Shown here: piece by piece, positions 23,706 to 32,155 of the stretch
How the letters are laid out: each line of letters starts with the position of its first letter
Numbering within the stretch: position 1 is the stretch's first letter
NCBI GenBank assembly: GCA_964411505.1
Contig: CAYPLH010000017.1
Location: 1 to 64,000, forward strand
DNA: 64,000 nucleotides
Reading direction: 5' to 3'
Source: CAYPLH01 sp964411505
GTDB lineage: Bacteria > Bacillota > Clostridia > CAYPLH01 > DUMO01
Notes under the pieces: model-generated
Database searches by the model: none
What the model saw: the letters and a program-made list of their open reading frames with translations, nothing else
What the model was told of the DNA's origin: nothing
Program-made: the position numbers and the translations under genes

Positions 23706-26165
23706 TTATTTTAATTCTACATTCCAAACAAAGTTAAGCGGATCCTGGAAAGGTGTTACTGCATCTCCACTAAACAGAGTTGATTCATTAATTACATCAG
23801 AATTAAACACAAACATGTTCTTTCTTTGGTATGTTGGGATCTCTACTGCGATTCCTGTAGATAGTTCCAAAGCGCGTTTGTAAATTGCCTTACGTTCCTC
23901 TGTATCAAGAGTGGAACGTCCTGCCATGATGAGTTCGTTCAACTCTTTGAGCATAGCCTTTTCTTCGTCTGTACCATTCTGGTACAGATAGTAAAGCCCG
24001 GATCTAGCTGCTGAAGTACCTTGGTTTACAGCGGGATCCGAATGCCAAATTTGGAACATATCTGGGTCAACACCACCACTGCCCCACGCTGCAGCCCAAA
24101 CATTAATACCTGATTCATAGGCTGTACTTAGCTTATTTAAGAGGTTCTTATCAGCTTCAATATCAACCTTTACACCAATCTTAGCCAGAACTTCCTGTGC
24201 ATCGATAAATATCGAACCTGCAGGATGGTCTTTTGCTTCTGATGGAAGTGTAAACTTAAATGTAACCTGTGTTCCAGCTTTTTCATGTCCTTCAGGATAA
24301 GACATAGTGTTACTTCCCTGATCATAAATGTAGCCAGCTTCTAGGAACAAAGCTTTTGATGCCTCGCCAGTTCCATCATAGGGGTACAGATTACCAGGAT
24401 CGTCCGGATATGCCCAAAGAACCTTCGTCATTGTTCTATAGTTTACACTAGCAAGCTCACCATAGTAGTTATCCACTGCAAGCTGAACATTCAAAGCATG
24501 AGCGATAGCCTTCCTGACCTCAAATTCAGGAATAGCCTGCCCTTGGATACCAACATATCCGTATCCATCATTGTCTACTAATGTATAGTTCAGTTTGCCA
24601 TAATTCCCTTGTCCTTCTGTAATATCGTTAATAATTTTAGTTGAAGCAGAAGGATCTGAATAATGTACTGTTCCTGTAAGCACTGCATCTAACTCTGCGC
24701 CCAACGAAATTTCTTGGTAACGGAATGTGTTAATTTTAGGTGAACCAAGTAGAAAACTATCGTTTGCTGTATAGGTTACCACATTATCTTTAGATTCCTG
24801 GAATACATATGGACCTGCACCAACTGGTTTAGTATTCTTTGTCTTAAGGAATTCTATAAATTCCTTTTTACCAACATCAACACCATTTTCGTTAAGTGTG
24901 CCGGTATAACCATCGGTATAGTAATGTACGGGAGCTACATTTACTCCTAGCTTGAATATAGCAGTCGGGTCTACACCGTCTAATACTATTTTAATATATT
25001 CTCTTTCAACACCATCATCAGAAATCATCTTTCCTGATGTTATACCACTAATACTTTTAACTCCACCGGCAACCTGTCCTTCCTTGGAAATGTATTCCTG
25101 GCGAATATAATCCTGAACTGACAGCTCTCCAGCTTTTTCGTAATTTATTCCTGCGTCGGATAAGTCATATCCATAATCTTTCAGAATATTATCCCAATAG
25201 ATTTTGGCATCTACAGTATCCTTTGACAGATCGTAAACAGTGCCATTATTATCTGTAAAGACACCAGCCTCATCTAGTTCACCAAAACCCCACATAACCA
25301 TTCCAAATGCTGCCTGAAGATTTTCACTGGCTGATACTTGCTCTGCTGTATAAGGTTTGAAGTATGATGGGATGTAGCTTGGATAAGCTGCATTTACATA
25401 ATCAATAATTTCCTGCGCAAACTTTTCACCGGCACTATCCAAGTAGCCCCAGAAAGCCTTTTGTTGTGCTTCTGTTACACCATTTGCCGGATTAATGACC
25501 ATAGTTCCATCTTCTGCAGTCTTAATGCCTGCCTCTAAAATGGCATCAACTAGGCTAAGAGCCTCAGCACTGGTCTGTAGACGATATTCATTCATACCTT
25601 TTATTTTCATCGTATAAAAAGTTTGGGAGCCATCATAAAATGGATCACAAACCACATAAAACGAAAAAAGAACGTCTTTTGCAGATATGGGTTGGCCATC
25701 ACTGAATGTTAGGCCATTCTTAAGAATAAAAGTGTAGGTCGAAGAAGAATTGTCTGCGCTAACTTCCTGCTTATAGTCGTACGCATATGAAGGATCATTG
25801 ATACCTGCAGATGGCGCACCATCTTTGTCATAGAATAGCAGACTAATCTGTGTCATATCAGTTACGTCTGTGTCATATGCTGATGAAGCAAAGAACGGAC
25901 TGAACTTTCCATCTAATGTACCTGTGCTAACAACGAGGGGATTTGTTGCATTACTCCCTGTCCTCGGTGTTACAGATGCATCATATCTGTTTTGAGGAAC
26001 ATCAGGAAGCACTTCCTTAGGCTTTGCTGTTGTAGGGGCTGCTGTTGAAGGGGCTGCTGTTGAACCATCAGATTCCTTAGTGCCTGTACCACAGCTTGTT
26101 GCTGATAAAGCAAGTGCTAATGCCAGTACTAGCATAAGCACTCTTAAGATAGTTTTGTTTTTCAT
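23706..26165 (-). CDS. oppA: Extracellular oligopeptide-binding lipoprotein OppA, large form
   Basis: A signal peptide with lipobox LSATSCG (Cys about 25) and the solute-binding family 5 pattern (NNGLTFSDGQPISAKDVLFS-like segment at about 160, VRKAIAHALNV) show a membrane-anchored peptide-binding protein. At about 819 aa it is well above the usual 540-600, with an inserted region around residues 190-340. ATG 26165 has AAGGAGG 6 bases upstream; an ATG two codons earlier abuts the ribosome site. It opens the operon. It delivers peptides to OppBC. Confidence 0.9.
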   Translation of the reverse strand: MKNKTILRVLMLVLALALALSATSCGTGTKESDGSTAAPSTAAPTTAKPKEVLPDVPQNRYDASVTPRTGSNATNPLVVSTGTLDGKFSPFFASSAYDTDVTDMTQISLLFYDKDGAPSAGINDPSYAYDYKQEVSADNSSSTYTFILKNGLTFSDGQPISAKDVLFSFYVVCDPFYDGSQTFYTMKIKGMNEYRLQTSAEALSLVDAILEAGIKTAEDGTMVINPANGVTEAQQKAFWGYLDSAGEKFAQEIIDYVNAAYPSYIPSYFKPYTAEQVSASENLQAAFGMVMWGFGELDEAGVFTDNNGTVYDLSKDTVDAKIYWDNILKDYGYDLSDAGINYEKAGELSVQDYIRQEYISKEGQVAGGVKSISGITSGKMISDDGVEREYIKIVLDGVDPTAIFKLGVNVAPVHYYTDGYTGTLNENGVDVGKKEFIEFLKTKNTKPVGAGPYVFQESKDNVVTYTANDSFLLGSPKINTFRYQEISLGAELDAVLTGTVHYSDPSASTKIINDITEGQGNYGKLNYTLVDNDGYGYVGIQGQAIPEFEVRKAIAHALNVQLAVDNYYGELASVNYRTMTKVLWAYPDDPGNLYPYDGTGEASKALFLEAGYIYDQGSNTMSYPEGHEKAGTQVTFKFTLPSEAKDHPAGSIFIDAQEVLAKIGVKVDIEADKNLLNKLSTAYESGINVWAAAWGSGGVDPDMFQIWHSDPAVNQGTSAARSGLYYLYQNGTDEEKAMLKELNELIMAGRSTLDTEERKAIYKRALELSTGIAVEIPTYQRKNMFVFNSDVINESTLFSGDAVTPFQDPLNFVWNVELK

Positions 26166-26276
26166 AAACATCCTCCTTATAAATATTTCCCACCTAATGC
26201 CAATATTTATATGGTACATCTTTATCTTGTGTTATATAACTTTTTAAATATGTAAGCATTCAGTGGTTTCCAAAAA

Positions 26277-26305
26277 TTATTATGTATAGAATTATCACCT
26301 TTCAA
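26277..26305 (-). promoter_or_regulatory. Candidate oppA promoter
   Basis: On the minus strand TTGAAA (26300-26305) and TAATAA (26277-26282) are 17 bases apart. This is a reasonable but not strong sigma-A promoter, about 110 bases before the oppA ATG. Confidence 0.4.
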
Positions 26306-26442
26306 GCAAAATATGGATAAAAAGTTTCTATACATTTATCTAAGTATACCACAATTTCTATAATGAAAACAGCTATTTTCTAATTTCATCTAATCCATTT
26401 TGTGGCTATTTGTGACTATTTGAGTACCCGTGTTGGCTAAGC

Positions 26443-26515
26443 GAATGAATAATCATAATATTTAACACGGCTAGTTACAGCAAAGCTTAAGAAAAACACC
26501 GTTTAAAAATTAACT
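26443..26515. repeat. Solo end of inverted-repeat family 2
   Basis: GGCTAGTTACAGCAAAGCTTA and the following purine-rich stretch up to CCGTTTAAA are shared with the element at 58682-58872 and with 44971-45040 (opposite strand). No partner end is visible nearby. Confidence 0.55.
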
Positions 26516-26618
26516 TTGTAGTACTATTTTGGGATAAGGGATTGAGAGAATATTTTTTGGACATACAACTTTTGAAGTGATAAAATATTACAAATAGCAC
26601 TTATATGGAGAGATTTAT

Positions 26619-27728
26619 TTGAAAACTGCATATTTAAATGCAATCACAAATGATTTGATTTCAAATCATGGTTACATGCCAATTAAAAATGGTGATAGAT
26701 TCACTTTATACGATAACTATCGCGGATTTGAAAAACGGGGTCTACTTAATTATGTAATATTGGAGCTGGTTGATGTAGATCAAATGTCTTCCGAAAGCTT
26801 TAGAGATTTTGCAAAAAGAAAACTGGAATGGCTGAGTTCAATCAGAAGCATTAATTTACACGAGCATATTGTACTACTCCAGGTCTATTTGTTTTCACAA
26901 AAACCCAGGGAAGAAGAGATGAAAGTAATCGATTTCCTTCTATCACATGCACATAACGAAAGTCCCATTGAGATAATTGTGGTTGATTTTGATTCAGGGG
27001 AAGTTTATGATTTGACCCATTTAAAAAATGTTGGGAGGGATATTCTTACAACATTAAACAACTACATCAAAAGTGATTTGTCCAATTTTCACAGACTAAC
27101 AGATGTGGAAAGCATGATTAACATTGAGACACCGGCTCAACCCTTAAAAAAGGTTTCAAATATTTCGCCTGCAACATATACCATTATTGGCATAAACATC
27201 TTTATCTGGGTCTTAGGACGAATTCTTTTGAGAATGAATGGTTTGGATTCTACAATTATTTTTGGTATTAAAATAAATCAGCTTATTCTCCAAGGAGAAT
27301 ATTGGCGGCTTATAACTCCAATGTTTCTGCATGCTGACATTATGCATCTATTTGCAAATTCATTTTCTCTATATCTATTTGGAGAAGCAATTGAACACAT
27401 TATGGGAACAGGCAAATTTATTTTAATATACTTGCTTTCAGGTTTGCTTGGTAATGTCGTAAGCTTTGCTTTCAGCGCTAATCCATCTTTAGGCGCATCA
27501 GGAGCCGTTTTAGGTGTAGGTGGAGCGCTTGTATATGTATGGCTAAAAAACAAAGATGCTTTTCGCAGCAGTCAAAGGCAGTATCTCTCTTTAGTTTTTA
27601 TGGCAATATTTAATGTCTTTTACGGTTTTTCAAAACCCAATATTGATAATTTTGCCCATGTTGGTGGCTTTATAGGAGGCTTTTTATTGTCAGCAGCCTT
27701 TTATAAAAGTACAGACTCCATCCCTTAA
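26619..27728 (+). CDS. Rhomboid family intramembrane serine protease
   Basis: The 369-aa protein has about 175 soluble N-terminal residues, then six membrane spans. The catalytic dyad is Ser294 in SLGASGAVLG and His347 in NFAHVGGFIGG. The L1-loop ITPMFLHADIMHLFANSFS is also conserved, with the His-Asn oxyanion pair. It cuts membrane proteins within the bilayer. The start is TTG 26619, with GGAGAG 7-8 bases upstream. The cytosolic N-terminal domain resembles that of clostridial rhomboids. The substrate is unknown. Confidence 0.92.
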   Translation: MKTAYLNAITNDLISNHGYMPIKNGDRFTLYDNYRGFEKRGLLNYVILELVDVDQMSSESFRDFAKRKLEWLSSIRSINLHEHIVLLQVYLFSQKPREEEMKVIDFLLSHAHNESPIEIIVVDFDSGEVYDLTHLKNVGRDILTTLNNYIKSDLSNFHRLTDVESMINIETPAQPLKKVSNISPATYTIIGINIFIWVLGRILLRMNGLDSTIIFGIKINQLILQGEYWRLITPMFLHADIMHLFANSFSLYLFGEAIEHIMGTGKFILIYLLSGLLGNVVSFAFSANPSLGASGAVLGVGGALVYVWLKNKDAFRSSQRQYLSLVFMAIFNVFYGFSKPNIDNFAHVGGFIGGFLLSAAFYKSTDSIP

Positions 27729-27730
27729 AA

Positions 27731-27757
27731 TCCAATTAGCTACAATTGGCTTTTATC
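27731..27757 (+). terminator. Weak terminator after rhomboid gene
   Basis: CCAATT-AGCTAC-AATTGG followed by CTTTTA forms a 6-bp hairpin with a short T-run just beyond the stop codon. Confidence 0.35.
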
Positions 27758-27991
27758 GTTACATTGGAAAGAAGACTTTCCTGTGTAACCTATCAAACAA
27801 ATATATCTAAGTAAATGATTTTGTTCTTAAAATCTTTCCGATGTGTCTAATATATTTGGTCGATTATTTCCCATATGTCTTGCAAGAGATGGTTGTGATG
27901 TTATAATTAAGGCATCCTTTGATTGTTATTAATGAGAGTTACCATCATCTGTCCAATGCTTTTACTACTTTTAAACAGGAGGTCGTTTTTG

Positions 27992-28306
27992 TTGGAATCA
28001 AAGCGCACATGTTCTAATTGTATCAAAGGCACCAAAATCGCTGTCAACAGCGATATATTGTGCAGAGAAAACGGGGTGGTATCACCTGACTATATTTGCT
28101 CAAATCATAGGTTCGCGCCTAAGGAGAAAACCTTTAAAGAGCTCAATTATAAATGTATTGATTGCGAAAACTTTATTGAAATAAATAATTTAAAAAGCCA
28201 TAGCTCAATTGGGATTTGCCAGCTGTTCTCAGTACGAAGATTTGATGGCTTTAAAAGAAGTGCATGTTCTAAGCTTATCAAAAAGCAAAAAAGCGAAGTT
28301 TCATAG
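27992..28306 (+). CDS. Cys-rich protein of unknown function
   Basis: From TTG 27992, 9 bases after AGGAGG, a 104-residue protein reads KRTCSNCIKGTK, then LCRENG, YICSNHRF, YKCIDCENF, GICQLFSVRRFDGFKRSAC. The paired cysteines suggest one or two zinc ribbons and perhaps nucleic acid binding. The ORF extends upstream to ATG 27923 but that part is hydrophobic and unlike the rest. I do not recognise a named family. It is convergent with tsaD. Confidence 0.65.
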   Translation: MESKRTCSNCIKGTKIAVNSDILCRENGVVSPDYICSNHRFAPKEKTFKELNYKCIDCENFIEINNLKSHSSIGICQLFSVRRFDGFKRSACSKLIKKQKSEVS

Positions 28307-28327
28307 AACGTTAACCACCGACGAATC

Positions 28328-28459
28328 TGTGTATAATTACAGTTGAAACTAGTGTTTTGGTCCTATAACAATTTTTTTATCCACAGTATCCACATTTTTA
28401 TCCACAATAACAACATTATTCAAATAAGAGGGATTCGAGAGATTTCCACATTATTCACA
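28328..28459. promoter_or_regulatory. Cluster of DnaA boxes
   Basis: Four perfect TTATNCACA boxes lie within 132 bp: 28328-28336 (minus strand, TTATACACA), 28377-28385 and 28398-28406 (TTATCCACA) and 28451-28459 (TTATTCACA). Near matches GTATCCACA (28386-28394) and TTTCCACA (28443-28450) lie between. The region is AT-rich and sits between convergent genes, so it is not a promoter. dnaA and dnaN are not nearby. Confidence 0.7.
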
Positions 28460-28604
28460 TTCTTTTTGCTCACATTTAACATGCTTTTTACGAAAAAGTG
28501 TCGGATAATGTCGGAATTTGTCCTAGGACTTTTGTTTCACTTACATATGTCTACATAATACACTATTTTTCTCCCATTACGATAAAAGACAATGTAGAAA
28601 ACTA

Positions 28605-29618
28605 CTATTCCCCAAGTTTGAGACTAGGAATTGCATTTAAGCTCATTTTCGAACTATTGCCTTTGATATATTCAAAGTAAGCAGCACTGGCAATCATTGC
28701 TGCATTATCTGTGCATAATCTTATATTAGGGTAATACACTTTAATTCCTCTTACCATCGCACCTTTTTTCATCTCTTCCCTTAAAAGAGAGTTTGCTGCA
28801 ACGCCACCAGCTATGACAATCTTATCAAGATTATTTGCTAGAGCAGCCTCTATTGTATTATGAACAAGCACTTCAACAACTGCAGACTGGAAACTAGCCG
28901 CCACATCATCTACTTTTATCTTGCTACCACTTTGCGTAATCGTATTAACATAGTTTAAGACTGATGTTTTTATTCCGCTAAAACTAAAATCGAGGCTATC
29001 ATTAAAGTACACCCTGGGAAATTTTATAGCATTTTTGTCGCCACTCATAGCAGAATGATCTATAGCAGGTCCCCCAGGATAGCCAAGACCAATGACACGT
29101 GCTACTTTGTCAAAAGCCTCACCGGCTGCATCGTCCCTCGTCTGTCCTAATACCTTGAATTTTAAGTACTCCTCTACCAAAACTATATGGCTGTGTCCAC
29201 CTGAGACAACAAGGCATATAAAAGGTGGTTCAAGCTCCGAAAATTCAATATAATTTGCCGCAATATGTCCTTCTATATGATGAACACCAATAAGATCTTT
29301 CCCGGTTGAATAAGCTATCGCCTTTGCAGCACATAGCCCTACAAGTAATGCACCTACAAGACCAGGTCCGTAAGTGACACCTATAGCATCCAAATCTTTA
29401 AGTTTTTGACCTGCATCTTTGAGCGCTTGATCAATTACAGGGAGTATCAGCTCCACATGCTTTCGTGATGCTATTTCTGGTACAACACCACCATATTTTT
29501 TATGAATATCTATCTGGCTCGAAATAACATTTGACAACACTACCCGACCGTTTTTAACTACTGCCGCAGAAGTTTCATCACAACTTGTTTCGATTCCCAA
29601 AATAATAACGTCCGCCAT
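28605..29618 (-). CDS. tsaD: tRNA threonylcarbamoyladenosine synthase subunit TsaD
   Basis: TsaD transfers threonylcarbamoyl from the AMP adduct to A37 of tRNAs reading ANN codons. The metal-binding HIEGHIAAN (His 111/115 area), the N-terminal GIETSCDETSAAVV and the C-terminal NIRLCTDNAAMIA match the ASKHA-fold family exactly, and the length (337 aa) is normal. Its partners tsaB and tsaE lie 22 kb away in this window. The gene is monocistronic, convergent to the Cys-rich gene. Confidence 0.97.
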   Translation of the reverse strand: MADVIILGIETSCDETSAAVVKNGRVVLSNVISSQIDIHKKYGGVVPEIASRKHVELILPVIDQALKDAGQKLKDLDAIGVTYGPGLVGALLVGLCAAKAIAYSTGKDLIGVHHIEGHIAANYIEFSELEPPFICLVVSGGHSHIVLVEEYLKFKVLGQTRDDAAGEAFDKVARVIGLGYPGGPAIDHSAMSGDKNAIKFPRVYFNDSLDFSFSGIKTSVLNYVNTITQSGSKIKVDDVAASFQSAVVEVLVHNTIEAALANNLDKIVIAGGVAANSLLREEMKKGAMVRGIKVYYPNIRLCTDNAAMIASAAYFEYIKGNSSKMSLNAIPSLKLGE

Positions 29619-29758
29619 AATTTCATCACCAAATAATAAATTTTAATTCGATAAGCGCATCCAAAAAAAGCTTTGCACCATTACACAAAACTCTTCACTT
29701 CGCACTGTTAAATATATCACAAAGAAAAATTATTACAAGGTGTCGCATTTTCAGAATT

Positions 29759-29977
29759 AGTCATAATGATGTAGTGTAGCAACAGAACAGGCTAATTATT
29801 TTTTGAAAACTAACGGTTCGTAGAATATAAAAATGCTAACGCTTTATATGCGCCATCCGTGGCGCATAAAGCTAAAAAAACATCCTGTTTTTTTCACGCA
29901 TTTTCATATTCCACTCACCGAGTTTTCTGTCAAAATAAAGCCAATTGTTCCTTTTGCTACACTGCATCATTATGACT
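29759..29977 (+). mobile_element. MITE family 1, copy A
   Basis: Terminal inverted repeats of 24 bases, AGTCATAATGATGTAGTGTA plus GCAA, pair with one mismatch. The 219-bp body includes ATGCGCCA-TCCG-TGGCGCAT, a strong hairpin. It is shared with 38308-38521 and (inverted) 43942-44150. No coding capacity. Confidence 0.85.
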
Positions 29978-30030
29978 TTTTTTCAAAACTCGGATTGAAG
30001 CATCAAAATTTTTTTTAGCTGAAAAAAGGG

Positions 30031-30069
30031 CAAAAAAAATGGAGCATGAAACTTTTATCTCATGCCCTC
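30031..30069 (-). terminator. lonB terminator
   Basis: On the minus strand GGGCATGA...TCATGCTCC forms a hairpin followed by A and eight T residues, about 95 bases past the lonB stop. Confidence 0.8.
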
Positions 30070-30163
30070 TGTACTAGAGAATGCTAATGTCTGGTAATAG
30101 TTTATCAAATTAAAGTATTAGCGTATATAGATAATTATTCCCTAAATAAATAGGTCCATAGTC

Positions 30164-31846
30164 CTATATGCTTCCTCCGGATGCCGATAAAATGTTGACA
30201 CGTTGTTCATTTAAAGATACTTCTTCAATGCCTCCCATCCTCTGTTTCAATAGATAACTTATGACCTGGTTTATCTCATCTACAGGGATTACTTCTATGC
30301 CCACATCTTCAAAAAGCTCCTGCCAGTTTTCCTTTGGTATAATCACTTTCTTAATTCCAGCAGCTTTAGCTGCCTGTACTTTTGCAATTACACCGCCTAC
30401 TGGTCTCACCTTTCCGCGTATTGATATTTCACCCGTCATTGCTACGTCACTTCTTATGGGTGCATTATTCACAGCAGAGTATATTGCTGCTGTAATAGCA
30501 ACTCCTGCCGAGGGACCATCAATTGGAATTCCACCCGGAAAGTTTAAATGTATATCATAGTCCCTACAATCGATCTCCATAAATTTCCTTAGAACAGTCT
30601 GAACATTTTCCACTGATGATTTGGCAGAGCTTGTTCTTTTCATTTTATGTCCTTTTCCCGACATTTCCTCTTCTTCTATAATTCCAGTTACTCTCAAACT
30701 TCCCTGTCCCTTGCACGTTTTTATTGCAGATGCCTCAATATCAAGAACCATTCCATTACAATCTCCAAAAACAGCGAGTCCGTTAACACATCCAATCTGC
30801 TCTTCACAGGAAACCTTTTTATCAATTCTAGGGCTGTACTGACCAAACTCTACTACCCACTCAATGTCTTTTCTTGTTATTTCAGTTCTTTGCTCAGTCT
30901 GGACTATTCCACCTGCAATCTGGACTATGTTTACAGCATCTCTACCATTATGAGCATATTTTGCAACCAACCTGTCAGAACCTTCTTCAAGGCTGAATTC
31001 GCCTTTTATTGCTGCGTTTTTCGCTATAATTGTTATTTCATCCGGAAATAGTGATCTAAAATGTATTTCAATGCATCTTGAACGTATAGCAACTGGAATT
31101 TCATCCCTTGTTCTAGTGGTTGCTCCTACCAATCTGAAGTCTGCAGGCAACCCTTTTCTAAATATTTCATGTATATGAAGAGGTATGTTATTATCCTCTG
31201 AACTATAATATGCACTTTCAAGTAGTACTTTTCTATCTTCCAGAACCTTAAGCAGCTTATTCATTTGTATAGGGTGAAGCTCTCCTATTTCATCAAGAAA
31301 AAGTATTCCACCATGGGCTTTTGTGACTGCTCCTTGCTTAGGCTGTGGCACTCCTGCTACACCGTAAGCACCTGCTCCTTGGTATATTGGATCATGCACT
31401 GAACCTATAAGAGGATCTGCTATACCTCTTTCATCAAAGCGGCAAGTGGTGGCATCCACTTCAACAAACTTTGCATCTTTCTTGAACGGAGATATCCCAT
31501 TTTTCTTTGCTTCCTCCAATATTACCCTTGCTACAGCAGTTTTTCCCACACCTGGAGGTCCATATATTATAACATGTTGTGGATTTGGTCCGCACAAAGC
31601 TGCCCTTAGGGCTTTGATTCCCTGTTCCTGCCCAACAATTTCCTTGATGGATGATGGTCTGGTCTTTTCCGATAATGGTTGCGAAAGCTTAATATCCTGA
31701 AGCTTACGAAGCTTTTCAAGCTCCCTGCGTGATTCTTTATCCAGCGCACTTTTATTTCCTTGCTGTGATTTTAGCAGATTTAAAAAATATACTCCTATAA
31801 TAACTGAGAAAAAAAACTGAATAATTAGTAAAGTGCTGGTAAGCAT
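30164..31846 (-). CDS. lonB: ATP-dependent protease LonB
   Basis: LonB is a membrane-anchored Lon homologue of spore-forming Firmicutes. An N-terminal span (residues 4-24) is followed by an AAA+ domain with Walker A IYGPPGVGKTAVAR (about 95) and Walker B GGILFLDEIGEL, a sensor region, and the Lon protease domain with the Ser446 (DGPSAG)/Lys489 dyad. The 560-aa length equals Bacillus LonB. It degrades folded regulators in an ATP-driven way. It has its own terminator and stands downstream of the clpX/pmm block. Confidence 0.95.
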   Translation of the reverse strand: MLTSTLLIIQFFFSVIIGVYFLNLLKSQQGNKSALDKESRRELEKLRKLQDIKLSQPLSEKTRPSSIKEIVGQEQGIKALRAALCGPNPQHVIIYGPPGVGKTAVARVILEEAKKNGISPFKKDAKFVEVDATTCRFDERGIADPLIGSVHDPIYQGAGAYGVAGVPQPKQGAVTKAHGGILFLDEIGELHPIQMNKLLKVLEDRKVLLESAYYSSEDNNIPLHIHEIFRKGLPADFRLVGATTRTRDEIPVAIRSRCIEIHFRSLFPDEITIIAKNAAIKGEFSLEEGSDRLVAKYAHNGRDAVNIVQIAGGIVQTEQRTEITRKDIEWVVEFGQYSPRIDKKVSCEEQIGCVNGLAVFGDCNGMVLDIEASAIKTCKGQGSLRVTGIIEEEEMSGKGHKMKRTSSAKSSVENVQTVLRKFMEIDCRDYDIHLNFPGGIPIDGPSAGVAITAAIYSAVNNAPIRSDVAMTGEISIRGKVRPVGGVIAKVQAAKAAGIKKVIIPKENWQELFEDVGIEVIPVDEINQVISYLLKQRMGGIEEVSLNEQRVNILSASGGSI

Positions 31847-31992
31847 TCCGTTCCTCCCTGTGTAATATTTCTAGGCTGCAATAATATGATTACTTTCCAG
31901 TAAGCCACATAACAGCTTCCTAGAAGATAATCATAATAATATTATTTACGACGCAAGAAATTTTATCCTGCAAATAAAAAGTTAATACGTAA

Positions 31993-32014
31993 AAAGTATA
32001 CTTTCCTAGACAAT
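31993..32014. repeat. Palindrome family 3, partial copy
   Basis: AAAGTATACTTTCCTAGACAAT is the right half and centre of the 32-bp palindrome at 38851-38882; the left half has decayed. Confidence 0.7.
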
Positions 32015-32050
32015 AAAAAAATCAAGAGTTTAAAACCTCTTGATTTTTTT
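32014..32050. terminator. Bidirectional terminator after phosphohexomutase gene
   Basis: AATCAAGAG/CTCTTGATT form a 9-bp stem with an 8-base loop; poly-A precedes and poly-T follows, so it works for either strand. Confidence 0.85.
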
Positions 32051-32155
32051 TGCATTTCTACTATATTTTTAAGTCACTTCTTAAGCGATGCTCCACTTAA
32101 CACCGTATAAAAAAATTTAAACCGTCAGCATCCTTGGTAACTTTATTTTTAGAAC

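Larger units (their letters stand above)
26166..26618. other. Divergent spacer, oppA and rhomboid
   Basis: This 453-base AT-rich region separates divergent genes and should hold both promoters. It also contains a lone end of inverted-repeat family 2 (26443-26515). No gene was found. Confidence 0.5.
29619..30163. other. Spacer tsaD-lonB
   Basis: The 545 bases hold a full MITE family 1 copy (29759-29977) and the lonB terminator (30031-30069). No gene was found; the tsaD promoter should lie near 29640-29720. Confidence 0.6.
31847..32155. other. Spacer lonB-phosphohexomutase
   Basis: It holds one degraded copy of the 32-bp palindrome family (31993-32014) and a bidirectional terminator (32014-32050). 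No gene was found. Confidence 0.6.

Noticed and set aside
28328..28459. Chromosomal origin of replication
   Set aside because: No dnaA, dnaN, rpmH or gidA gene is near; a secondary DnaA site is more likely.
30261..31051. Plus-strand frames inside lonB
   Set aside because: Antisense shadows of a strongly conserved gene.
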